This document shows, one piece after another, positions 1 to 9,495 of a DNA stretch of 64,000 bases. The stretch's first letter is position 1. Each line of letters opens with the position of its first letter. The notes under the pieces are model-generated. The model ran no database searches and was not told the origin of the DNA. It saw only the letters and a program-made list of their open reading frames with translations. This stretch comes from Apiosordaria backusii (taxonomy: Eukaryota > Ascomycota > Sordariomycetes > Sordariales > Lasiosphaeriaceae): the NCBI GenBank assembly GCA_030549205.1, contig JAUKTV010000018.1, forward strand, positions 607,152 through 671,151, read 5' to 3'. A program made the translations under genes and the position numbers.

Positions 1-150
1 GGTGTGGTCTTTGCAATCATTTTCCGCTTCATGGATGGCGGTACGAACTACGCAAAGGCATTCTGGGTCATTGGGGTATGTCATATTGTGTTGAACTTGG
101 CGGTGTGCTGGATCCCTCCTATTCCAAAGGGTCAGATTGGCGGCCGTTAG
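1..150 (+). CDS. 3' end of a membrane-protein gene (partial)
   Basis: Frame 1 is open from the window edge to TAG at 148-150 and encodes 49 residues. They include a hydrophobic segment (FWVIGVCHIVLNLAVCWI) followed by a short Pro-rich, basic C-terminus (IPPIPKGQIGGR). This looks like the last membrane helix and cytoplasmic tail of a multi-pass protein such as a transporter, but too little is present to name the family. The gene begins outside the window. It is read toward the next gene, which is on the opposite strand, with only 88 bp between the two stop codons (convergent pair). An alternative is that the frame is open by chance, but the helix-like composition and good codon structure argue against this. 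Confidence 0.55.
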   Translation, partial: GVVFAIIFRFMDGGTNYAKAFWVIGVCHIVLNLAVCWIPPIPKGQIGGR

Positions 151-238
151 GCGTTCACGCTGATGTAGGCAATGAAGATAATATGATTGAATTATTCCAG
201 AATGGCCCAAAATTCTTTGTGTCGGTGTGGCTAGGTAC

Positions 239-2174
239 CTACACTGAGGTTTCTTCACGTGCCAAGGACACTACATATCCAACCAACTCTACACTCTCTG
301 CTTTCCCCTGCTCGTTGAGTGTAAATACAAAGTGGTCCTGGGCTTGCAGCATGTACGTCGCGCGGTCTAGCTGTCCCCATGTGACACACATCGCCTGAGG
401 AGGCAACAACAGGCTCTCTAGCTCAGCGATAGTCTCGGGAGTGGCAGGCTGCGCGACAGATCTCCAAGAAGTTTGGTTATCTGTCCATACAGTCGTTGGA
501 TAGAGTCGGAACCGCAGCGGGCTGCTTTTCGGGGGCACGGGGTTCGGGATAAAGCCAAATCCAGGCCAAGTGGCAATGACATCCACCCCCCTTACAATCC
601 AAGACTTGATGCCGAACCCTGGGTCGTCATCTAGTGCCAGAACAAGACTTGAATTTGATGCCTCATCTCGATATGTTCCACCATACGTGAGAGCGGCTTC
701 GTCCTTGCTGGCTTGCTCGATACCAGGCAAGATATTTTCCACGAGTTTCGAACAGAAGAGTTTGCTGTCGATGACAGTTGCCTCATTTTCCAACTGCGGA
801 CCTGCAACCAAAACCGTGGCGACGAGATCATAGTCTGGAATTAAGGCAAACATTGCCTGGTAGGTGATCAAACCACCATCTTTTGTATAGAGCTCAATCA
901 TACGACCGTCTGTGGTGACATTTTGGATTCGGAAAATCTCCCACGGTGCGCCAATGAGAGTCCCCAAGGACGAGGTTTGCGACAGTGGCTTGAGCCATTT
1001 TCGGGTCTGGCTTGCCGACAGCCCTGCCTCGTTACGCAAGATCGCCTCGCCAAAACGTGTTAGGTCGTTGATTGTAGAGTAATATGAACCAGCCCTAGAT
1101 GAAGCGTCAACAGACTGACAGATAACAGTGAGATGGAAGCGAACTTACGGCTCTCCATATCCAAGCGTAGAATTCCACCAGACGTCATCTGTTGGAATAA
1201 AACCGAGAGAGTCATCCGGTTTGGTGGCAAAAGTCGACGTCATGTTCAGGGGTGCCCAGATTTCATGCTGAACAAACTCCCTGAGCGATCTGTTTGTGGC
1301 AGCTTCAAAGGCAAAACCGAGAATGGCGAAGCCCGCATTGGAGTAAACAGCGTCGGGGGAGAACGGGAGCTGGACGGGCGCTCGTTCACCAAACCGTTCA
1401 AAAAACACTAACAACACTCGTTAGCTACCAGAGAGTGAGGTACCTATCCAAGTTGCTCAATTGTAACTTACCCGTTTTGTCACACTCAGGAAGACCCAGG
1501 CTGCCTGAGCAACCGAGAAGTCTCGATTCATTAACAGGAGGGAACCCATATGGTGTAAAGTCTCCGTACGGAGTGTAATCGAATGACACTGTGACACATG
1601 ATTAGGATGTTATCTACATAGTTATTTTCCCCATGATTTACTTACTATCAGCACCAATACCAGCAAGATGTGACGCCAGCGCTCCCAATGTGATTTCTTC
1701 CCAAGCAACAGTCCAAATGGGACTTTGCTCCCTTGCCTGCTTGTTCAAATCCAGGAGCTCAGGCACATATTTGGTGACTGGGTCATCGAGGCTGACACCG
1801 TGGAGTCTCAAGATGGCCAAGACTGGAAATATCTTGGAGACGCTCGCAATGCGGAACACAGTGTTTGAGTCGATCTCCTGAACACCACGAGCATCTCGGT
1901 TGGGCGGTGTGTATGCATACTCTAGAATGTAGTCTTCTTCATGAATAGACTTGAGGCCGATCGCCACTGCCGAGTAGTTATACTTTTCGGTGAGATCGCT
2001 CATGAACTGCCGAAAAGCAGCCACAGAAGAGACAACTGCTGGGTTGTTACTCGCGTGCACTGGGGCTGGAAGGACAGGTCCTAGAGGTGGGCAATGGCCA
2101 TTGAGCGCTGCCCACGCGCCTTTCCAGTTCATTGCCAAAGCAATAAGGATTGAATGGTGAAAGGGTAGCATCAT
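239..2174 (-). CDS. Secreted beta-lactamase-family serine hydrolase, four exons
   Basis: I model the CDS as complement(join(239..1094,1149..1407,1472..1588,1646..2174)), 586 aa. The three introns (54, 64 and 57 nt) have GTAAGT donors and AG acceptors, and each join keeps the frame. The N-terminus (about residues 1-23) is a signal peptide, followed by a CPPLGPVLPAP segment typical of fungal secreted beta-lactamase-like proteins. The catalytic SxxK motif is SVSK (about 111-114, in FRIASVSKIF), and the second active-site motif is YSN (about 237-239, in AVYSNAGFAILG). A C-terminal extension beyond the lactamase fold (about 350-586) is also usual in this fungal group. The family hydrolyses or transfers esters and amides using the SxxK serine. 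The substrate here is unknown, so antibiotic resistance should not be inferred. All key residues are present and the gene looks intact. No operon-like neighbours. Confidence 0.88.
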
Positions 2175-2843
2175 ATTGAATGGGGGTGAATGTGCGAAAA
2201 AGGTAAGGTATCAAGATATTGAGCGTGTGTTCCCTGACTTTAGGCGAAGGTTACTCCAAGTGATGGTGCTTTAGTCTTATACCTGCACGTTGAAGCTGGT
2301 AAAAACATTGCAACTGTTACATGACAAAGTTGCTAACCGTTCTAACCTGTTTCGTGGCCTCGGACCTTTCATTCGGATTGAAGCAGGCAAGGTCGGGTAT
2401 GTACGCTGACGATGCTCTCTCGCCAAGCGTGGCTGACATGATGATTATTTACACCATGTGCTCCAATTTTCAGGACTGTCAGGCATAATGTACGGGGTTC
2501 ATTTCGAAGGCTTGTTAGGTGTGGACTCCACCGCCCTTGATATCCATGCTGGCCGCGTAAAGCTATGCGTTGGCGGTGGCTTGGTGCGGCTGAGACCCCT
2601 GTACTGGATGTTTTGAAAGCGCAACAATGTTAGAGGATGCAATACGAGTTGCATAATCCATTGTTTCTCTTGTAAGATTACACGGCAGCTCGAAAACTGA
2701 TACGTAGGTTCGGCTTCTCATCTCTTTGATGATACAATAATGCTGCTGGAAAATAGGTAGATTGGAAACAATCAAGAACCTCGGTGCCCACCCGAGCAGA
2801 GTATCAAAGGGTAGACTACCTACTCAATGAAGAGCGAGGACTC
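2175..2843. other. Intergenic region between hydrolase gene and HET pseudogene
   Basis: This stretch has normal base composition. It should contain the promoter of the minus-strand hydrolase (start at 2174) and the 3' flank of the HET pseudogene. A short minus-strand open frame at 2563-2775 has no recognisable motif and I do not call it. I see no tRNA, repeat or transposon end here. Confidence 0.5.
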
Positions 2844-4772
2844 TCAGCTCCGAACCATCCTTTGGAAGCTGACTGACAGCCCAGGGGCCGACCCATCAAA
2901 ACAGCAGCTGCCAATGACCTTGTAATGCTCTACATTGAGCACAGATCCATGCATTGGTACAGAATCAATGTACTGAGGATGCTGAACCCCGATTTTGTCG
3001 TGAGGATGAAGAGCACCTTGCCCGGTCCTTAGCTCCCCGTTAATCCTTCCCTTATCTTCAGACGTAACATCGACTGGTCGCACTACCAGAGCAACCTCGC
3101 TTCCCAAAACGTTTACCACGCAATCCCCTTTCTGTGCTTGCGCCGGCACCACACCAAGGTTTCCGTCATAGGTTGTAGTAAGCCTACGACCATCCAAGCT
3201 GCTTGCCGTCGCTCTGGGATGTAGGTATGTCCACATGATATACAAGACATCACTGCTTTCGCCGGTAATAAAGACGCGTCGCTTTTCGAGTTGTCCCTTT
3301 GTCCATTCTTGAAGGGAGTGAATGAAGTCCTCGTGTTGGTGCGGCACATCGGTTTCGGATGTTGTCATCAGGGATTGAAGAAACTTGACCCCTCATCGAA
3401 AAGCGCCTCACACAGTTCCCAATGTTCCTGCCCTCGATTGCCAACACTGACCATTGCGTGCTGACCGTTGGGGTCGCCCCTGTAGTAAACCCCCCCTGTG
3501 CTGTTGTACAGAGCGGCAATTTTGTTGACCGTGTCCTGATATTTGACCATGCCCTCCAGTTCAAGAGTGGACGGAATTGGTACCGTAGTGTAGCGCTGAC
3601 ATCTTTGATGATGCCAACAGGGTGCCCGACTAGTCCCAGGATATTCTCCTTCTCAAGGAACAACTTGGGGGTCACCAAAACCCGTGCATGAGTGAGTTTG
3701 TTCTTCTTGTACATTGGCGCACAAGAGGATGGTTTGATGCGCCAGTCAGGTGCCCATGATGGCAACTCAGTGTTGGCTACCGCGGCCTGTTCATCGAAGA
3801 GAGTAATAAATGTTTCGACTCTGTCGGTCTTAAGAATGTAAATTGCCATGCGAGCAAATACATGTCCTAAAGAAGCGTTATAATCAACAGGGACGCTTTG
3901 CCCGACATCCCATCGATCGGAGGCGATGCCCATGTGGGAAAACACAAAATCCCTCGCATCTGTGGCCCCGAGACCACGTCTTGCGTTGAGCAGAGCAGGC
4001 ATCTTGCCAGCATTTCTACCCCCGCTACCGCTGATGTATGTAGGATTGATTCATCCTGTCAAGCATTCGCAATGGCTCTTTTCCACCTCCGGGCTTGCCT
4101 CTTACAAGAGAGGTTGGACCACTGTGCAACACAAGCTGACAGAAATCTTTCTAGCGAATACGGCGGCGCCCAATTTGCACCTAAGGATCGCGAGAGAGGA
4201 TGAGCTTCTGAAAAACCCACACACGAAAGAACCATGGCCTATTGAGGATTTCAAGCTTGGCCCCTTGGACTATTTCGTCCCGCTGGGATTGGCTCCAGCT
4301 TGGGTAACAGTTCAACGAGAAGTATGGGGCCGACTGGAGCACTTTGTCTCTTTCCCAAGTAGAGGAGCCGAGGTAGATGACGGTGTAAGCTACAACCTTA
4401 TATATAAGTCCCATAAGGCTCACTTGGCTGTTGCGCTCTGGGATGTTGGTCTGGTCGATGCAGAGGGCATCGGCCCAGGTGCGATGACGACGGGCGTCAT
4501 CACGTAAGTCGCGTAGGGCAGCGGCAAGAGTGGCAGTTATCGTGAAGCGATGTCCCGAAAGGGTGAGTGTTCCGGTCTGTGTGGGATCACCCCATATGTA
4601 CGTAAGAAAGGGCTGTGTAGGACTCGATCAGCTCGTAATCGCAATCCTCAAGGGTGGTGTGGATCAGCGCGCCGCGCAAGGGTTCATTCTGGTCTTTGGA
4701 AGGCTCCAAGGCGAAAAGTCGGATCGCATTCGGTGAGGTGAGCGGCTGGTATTGAAATGTGCCCGGATCCAT
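2844..4772 (-). pseudogene. HET-domain (heterokaryon incompatibility) protein, decayed
   Basis: Read in segments, this is a HET-domain gene. The first HET block is YTALSYV then WGDPTQTGTLTLSGH, the second is TWADALCIDQTNIPERNSQVSLMG, and the third is around VIYLGSS and LNRPWFFRVWVFQ. A C-terminal part follows (SWAPDW, then LYNSTGGVYYRGDPNGQH and a final RRVFITGESSDVLYIMW segment). HET proteins trigger cell death after fusion of incompatible hyphae. The reading frame is broken: a 4-bp insertion at 4595-4600 splits SYV from WGDP; TAG replaces Trp after LSRDP (near 4181) and again at IRW-KDF; a second 4-bp insertion lies at 4037-4042; single-base frameshifts lie near 3600 and 3370. Both TAGs fit TGG with a CpA-to-TpA change on the other strand, the RIP signature. 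The start at 4772 (MDPGTFQYQPL) is the first Met before the domain; see the upstream pseudogene for a possible fusion. Confidence 0.85.
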
Positions 4773-4787
4773 GTCTCAAGTCAGCCT

Positions 4788-5444
4788 TTAATACTTGCGC
4801 CATGCCTCTGGCGAAAGTTTGTTGGTGTTCATTCTCAGCTGCCGCCGGCAAGCTGCCCAATTGTTACTGTCATCAGAGGCGACTCTAATTCCCGAGATAA
4901 GCTTGGAGTTGTGATACATGGGATTGCCGCAGTGGTTCATATTCCAGGGTACACAGGTGCTGCTCAGGGCAACGCCGGCTACCAGACAGCCCGCGATCGC
5001 CATGTCAGCGAGGAAAATGTAGAAATAAAAGCTGCTCCTGCGTCTCTTCTTTTGTGGACCCGGCGCCCTCTGCTTAACTAAGGTATCCCGAGGACAATCC
5101 ACATAAGGAATGTCCATACTCCTAAGAAAACACCCTATTCCTATCAGAGCTGTACTTATTTACAAGGTTTAGTAGGTACTTACAACAATAGCCAAGATGC
5201 CATAAGTAGCGTTTAGACGGTCCAAGTATGGCTGGAAGTCTCTCGGGTATCGCTAATCCCGGATTGCATTGTACAATCTCATCGTCAAACCTGCGAATAC
5301 TGAGTAGGGAATAACGCTAAGAAGTCTGAGCCTGGCAATGCCGGAGCGCCTCTATATGGCTAGAAGTGTGAGGAGGAATGTAAAGACTGAGAATACAGTG
5401 TAGGCAATGAAGTGGTCGTATACCACCTAAATATCTGCTACCAT
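4788..5444 (-). pseudogene. Multi-pass membrane protein, decayed; possibly the 5' part of the HET gene
   Basis: An exon at 5184-5444 begins ATG and reads MVADI-TAG-VVYDHFIAY, with further TAG stops after LLAI and after NAIRD. Each TAG stands where Trp would fit, again the RIP-type TGG-to-TAG change. A 62-nt intron (5122-5183) has a GTAAGT donor and a TTCTTAG acceptor. The second exon encodes a membrane helix (FYFYIFLADMAIAGCLVAGVAL), a Cys-containing loop (STCVPWNMNHCGNP) and ends AWRKY-TAA at 4788. At least one frameshift is needed at or near the exon junction, because a helix-like reading (ILAIV then GVWTFLMWIVLGIP) lies in another frame from the downstream part. The stop is only 15 nt before the HET start and in the same frame; the two intervening stops (TAA, TGA) fit mutated CAA and TGG codons, so one fused gene is possible. 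The family is not recognised. Confidence 0.6.
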
Positions 5445-5639
5445 GGTGTTGGTGATATGCCAACGGTTGACACTGACGATAATTTAGTGCAGGTGCAAAC
5501 GTCTTTCAAAGTCAGGACTTTCCACCCAAACCGAATCGGTCAAGTTTGCTGCCCATAGTCCAAAGCCTTATGCGGGGAATTCACCCAGGGGCTGTGCCAA
5601 TCTTCACGGTACCCGGTAAAGCTACAACCTTAACGTTTT

Positions 5640-6561
5640 AGTCACCGATATTCCAAAAGTTCAATAGCGAACTCGATCGATCTGCAGTAGGTACCAGCCG
5701 AAACCGACTTCGCATTGGGATCAGAAGCCAAAGCGGCAGCGCATAGAGCGGCGACAGAGGGGCGCACGCCCGACTCCCAATTGCACTACGCCAAATCGAC
5801 AGCAATCAGGTCCGCAATGGCCAAGCACCGACAGAGAGGAGGTCTCCCCGTAGAAATAGGCAAGTTCTCCAAGGCTATAGACGCGGCATTGCCAGGCAAG
5901 CACACCCGCGATCTCTACGATAACTGAAGTTGAAGCGAAGAGAGGCCTGCATTTTAGCCCAACTCCGAACCGGAATGGCGAGGCTGAACGGCTTCCTGAA
6001 CAGGATTTGGGGCCGCCGAATCTGCCCTCTGCGCCTCTGGCCGTGCGAGCGAAACAGTGGAACGCTTCTGCTACGATGCACCAGGTGGACCGCGCTAAGA
6101 TGATATGCTGCGATGCTCAGTGACAAGACGAGGGAGCCTCTCGTTCTACCTGGGAGGAAAAGCGCCATCGGATCCAAGACAATGGTCACCAGACATGAGA
6201 GCAGTCCGAGCAACGATCAAGTACCTTACGCAATGGCAACAGAAAGACTGGAGCCGAACGAGGAGGAGAGAATGGAGCGGTCACAGTAGAAGAACTTGAC
6301 CAACAACACCACGCAGCCTCAACCAGCAGGTCCCGCTTTAGCTGCTGAAGATAGGACGCTGAACACTTGGAGAACGTAGTCTCCAAGCTGATCTGCTGAT
6401 AACCAAGGCAAGAGGCAAAGGGTGCAGCGAGAAAAGGGGAAAGAGTAGTGGGCTTGTACGAGTTAGAGGCAAAGCGATTTCGATTCGGATGTAGTTAGCG
6501 TACTCAGGCCCTTTAGGCTCAGTGCCTCCGGGCGAAATAAAATCCACCCATCCATCCATCA
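5640..6561 (+). mobile_element. 5'-truncated Tad-type LINE: RNase H, zinc finger and 3' UTR remnant
   Basis: From about 5685 the plus strand reads LQ-TAG-VPAETDFALGSEAKAAAHRAATEG, then LHYAKSTAIRSAMAKHRQR and IDAALPGKHTRDLYDN (to about 5927). After a frameshift it continues REACILAQLRTGMARLNGF, then a degraded Cys-rich segment (near 6000-6085), then TRRGSLSFYLGGKAPSDP and MRAVRATIKY (6105-6230). This order is the C-terminal end of Tad-clade non-LTR retrotransposon ORF2. The TAG before VPA stands for the usual Trp and fits RIP. The 3' UTR (about 6490-6561) contains GTAGTTAGCGTACTCAGGCCC and ends in a CATC repeat tail at 6550-6561, the expected LINE 3' terminus. Several frameshifts make it dead. 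A second copy of the same 3' end lies at 7236-7321. Confidence 0.82.
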
Positions 6562-7235
6562 AGGCCAAGTACGGTATTGTGACAGATCTCTCAAGCCCCA
6601 ACTCTGAAAGAGACTCCTGAAGGTAATTGACAACGGGGTGAATGATCTGGTGAAGCCAGAAGGTTCATAACTAGCAATGCTGGTCTAAATGTCTGAATGA
6701 CGAGTTGAATGTGTTGCTTACTGAGGAAACTAAGCTGAACTATCCAAGAGAGCGTCTGAAGTGAATCCTATGTAAATACTAACTTCCTCCCCAGGTACCT
6801 GGATCATCTGGATCGACGCTCGATCCTGCCAAGTCGCTGGCTCGACTGGATCTATCATCGGGCCCATCAATCTCAAGGGTGAGTCGTCCGGATCGATGCC
6901 AAGCCGCATCGATCCCCTTCTTATTGGGTTCAGCCCTTGTCCCAACGACTGGACGGGAATGCCGCTGCAATCCGTGACAAATATCGGTATTGGGACTCCC
7001 AATTTGGGAGCCATGCACGTGGGTGCAGATATTGCTTGTGAGAGATCAGCACCAAAATATTAATAAAGTGTCATAAGCGATTTTTGCACCCATGTATCAT
7101 GTTGTGATGTTCAGTGAGAAGATATGCAAGCCGGCCCGGGGGGAAGGGGGGTGAGCGGGGTATCAGTGCAGCGTCACCTGATGACAGGGTGGCGTTGTTA
7201 GCGCCCGGACAAAACTTTTGACTGGACCTCCGTAC
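6562..7235. other. Intergenic sequence between two LINE remnants
   Basis: Nothing here is recognised. A minus-strand open frame of 94 codons at 6730-7014 has no motif I know and overlaps a second open frame, so I do not call a gene. A G-rich tract lies at about 7133-7162, with runs of six, six and four G in close succession, and could form a G-quadruplex. Confidence 0.4.
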
Positions 7236-7321
7236 AGGTAGTTAGCGTGCCAGGGCCCCCTTTGGGCCGAGTGCCTTCCCGGGGCCCGGCGAAAGAAAAA
7301 CCATCCACCCATCTACCCATC
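7236..7321 (+). mobile_element. LINE 3'-UTR fragment (same family as 5640-6561)
   Basis: The segment GTAGTTAGCGTGCCAGGGCC, the following GGCCGAGTGCC and the GGCGAAA block ending in CATC-type repeats (CCATCCACCCATCTACCCATC) match the 3' end of the LINE remnant at about 6490-6561 in order and spacing. No coding part precedes it. It is therefore a very short 5'-truncated LINE insertion, or the end of a separate copy. It sits about 190 bp upstream of the transcription-factor start codon, where it could affect the promoter. Confidence 0.7.
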
Positions 7322-7510
7322 TGAACCAAAGATAATTCTGTGGGCCGGAAGAGGAAACACTTGAGAAACCACAATCACTATCTGAAGCAGATACCGTTTT
7401 CCAAGGCCATAACAGGAAGGAGCTCGCGGTTCCACACCTTACTTCTTTCACTCACTGCAACATCCATCGCAGCTCACGTACAGGTACTCTTGAAGTTCAC
7501 TCGCTAACAG

Positions 7511-9453
7511 ATGCCGAACCCGCGTCCCCGCCGTCTGCTTCGTAACTCCAAAGCATGTAAGGTCTTCAGGATTCATGTTTTCTACTGCGACTAATACGCT
7601 CCAGGTGACTTCTGCCACAAGCGTCGCATCAAATGCCAGAGCAGCCCCTTGGACCCGAGCCGCTGCCAGAACTGTGCTGAATTTGATGTCCGATGCACTT
7701 ACTCTCGGCCATCGAAAAGAGGCACAAGCTCTGTGCATACCGCGGCGGCTCCTCCCCCGCAGCAGCAGGCGGCTGCAGACTCCGTGTCGTCCGGTGATCC
7801 AACCCAATGCACGTCTCCGCCTCTCTCTCATGAGCCGGGGGTTGATCGTGGAAGATTCAAGGAAGGCGAAGAGACCAGCTCCGCAGCCGAGGGAAGGTGG
7901 CTTGAGCCCCTCACCCCAGCCTGGCAGGGCTTTGCGCGAGCCGCCACCCCTGTCATAAGGAAGCTGCTCTCTGCGTATCATGAAACGGTCTACCCAATGT
8001 GAGCCTTTCGCACCTACCTAGATAAAAGCAGGAAATACGGTAGCTGACTAACAATGCCGCAGCTTCCCGTTCTTCGACCCTGTCAGGCTCGACCGCAGAC
8101 TAGAGGCGCTCGAACACGGTCGGAATCGTGCCTTCTTTTGTTCCATCATGGCAGCCTGTGCTCTCTCTTCAGCGAGGATACGGGATGGCGCGTTAGCATC
8201 GCCCCAGGGAGGCTCCGAAGATGTTGTTGCCATGTCTCCAGAGATGTTCTTCGCTGCGGCCGAAGAAGCCCTTCCCAAGGACATCCTTCAGTCTTGGGAT
8301 TTTGACTGCCTCCGAGCCTACGCGCTCTTGGCTCTAGCAAGTTTGCAAGACGCCAAGATACGGGCAATGCAGATGTACATTGGTCACTATTTCACAGTCG
8401 TGGCCATCAATCAGTGGCACGACGAATCGAACTGGCCAGAACACATACCGGCGTCCGAGAAGGAAGAACGGCGAAGACTGGTGAGTCAATATATGGGGCT
8501 TCCAAGTCTAGGCGCAACATGCACTGAGATCGTGCTAGTATTGGTCCATGTACACCCTCGACGTCTACTCGTCCATTGTTTGGGACGGTTGCATGCATTA
8601 CCAGGAGAGTCACGCAAGGGTGGAGTATCCTTCGGGGAGAAACGACCCTGACAACCAGGAGCCGAACGATGGAACTCACTGGATTGTGGGCTGGAACTTC
8701 ACCACCGACCTCTACCGAATACTAGAGCATAATCTCACTAGGTTACGGTCTCGGGCCTCCAAGTTCAACCTTCTGGGTGACCCGGCGAGCAGCGTATCGC
8801 TGTCCTTGACGAGCCAGGACCGCGTTGCCGAACTCTACTCGACACTGCCGCCTGTCTTCAGACAGCTTCAACCCGCTACTGGAAATCCAGCAAGGGATAT
8901 CTACGGGTTCCAAAGCGCCAATATCCAGGCCACAATGGCACTCTTGCGGATGGTCTATCTCTCACTCGAGGACGGGATCGATTTAGAGACCAAGTGCTCC
9001 GTGGTCAGCGACGTCCTCGCCACTTTTCACCAGGTACCCAAGCCGTACTTGAGGGCCATTAGCACGCCCCTTATATATCACATCGGCGGCATCGGCATCA
9101 TTTTGGGATCGGTAATGGAGGGTAGCCTGTCCGAGAGCTCCTGTCGACAAGTACAGCAACTTCTGCTCTCAATGGCAGATCTGCTTGAGAATCTCGAAGC
9201 ATTTCTCCACCGGAGTGCCGGAGCAGGACAGAGGCTTCGGGACCTAGTCGCGCGCTTGGAAGAGTACATAGAGAACAGGGACCAGCGGTTTCGCCAGGCC
9301 CAAGCCGGCGCCGAATTCGCTGCACCAACTTTCCAGGATTCTCCCTCGAACGGCTGGGGTGATCCTGGAATGCCGGACTTGTCACCCCAGTTCCAGCTGC
9401 CTGATGATTTTCTACGGGACTGGACTTGGCCTTTTGCCATGTCAAACACTTAA
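7511..9453 (+). CDS. Zn2Cys6 (Gal4-type) transcription factor, four exons
   Basis: The CDS is join(7511..7556,7605..7998,8063..8480,8539..9453), 590 aa. The first intron (48 nt, branch-like CTAAT) splits the first zinc-cluster Cys codon, and all joins keep the frame. The zinc cluster spans residues about 16-46 with spacing C-x2-C-x6-C-x9-C-x2-C-x6-C (CDFCHKRRIKC ... CQNCAEFDVRC). A low-complexity Pro/Gln/Ser linker follows. The middle region (about 130-450) resembles the fungal-specific transcription-factor domain: FPFFDPVRLDRRLE, then FDCLRAYALLALASLQ, and RRRLYWSMYTLDVYSS, where the third splice joins RRRL to YWSMY. The C-terminus is acidic/aromatic (LPDDFLRDWTWPF), like an activation region. 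It acts in the nucleus. Its stop lies 42 bp from that of the convergent sugar kinase, so it may regulate the kinase and transporter; this is an inference from position. Confidence 0.92.
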
Positions 9454-9495
9454 TTGTCGTTTTAACGAGACATTTGTTCACACTCTAGCTGTCTA

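Noticed and set aside
239..2174. Antibiotic-resistance beta-lactamase
   Set aside because: The protein has the SxxK and YxN motifs, but this fungal family is large and mostly of unknown substrate; resistance cannot be inferred.
3926..4507. Plus-strand open frame of 193 codons
   Set aside because: It lies antisense to the HET pseudogene, whose protein motifs are readable on the minus strand; the plus-strand peptide has no recognisable motif.
5715..5927. Possible free-standing 70-codon gene
   Set aside because: Its peptide continues, through a frameshift, into LINE RNase H/zinc-finger sequence with a LINE 3' tail; it is a transposon remnant.
6730..7014. Minus-strand frame of 94 codons between the LINE remnants
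   Set aside because: No motif, no splice context, and an overlapping open frame of similar length; chance cannot be excluded.
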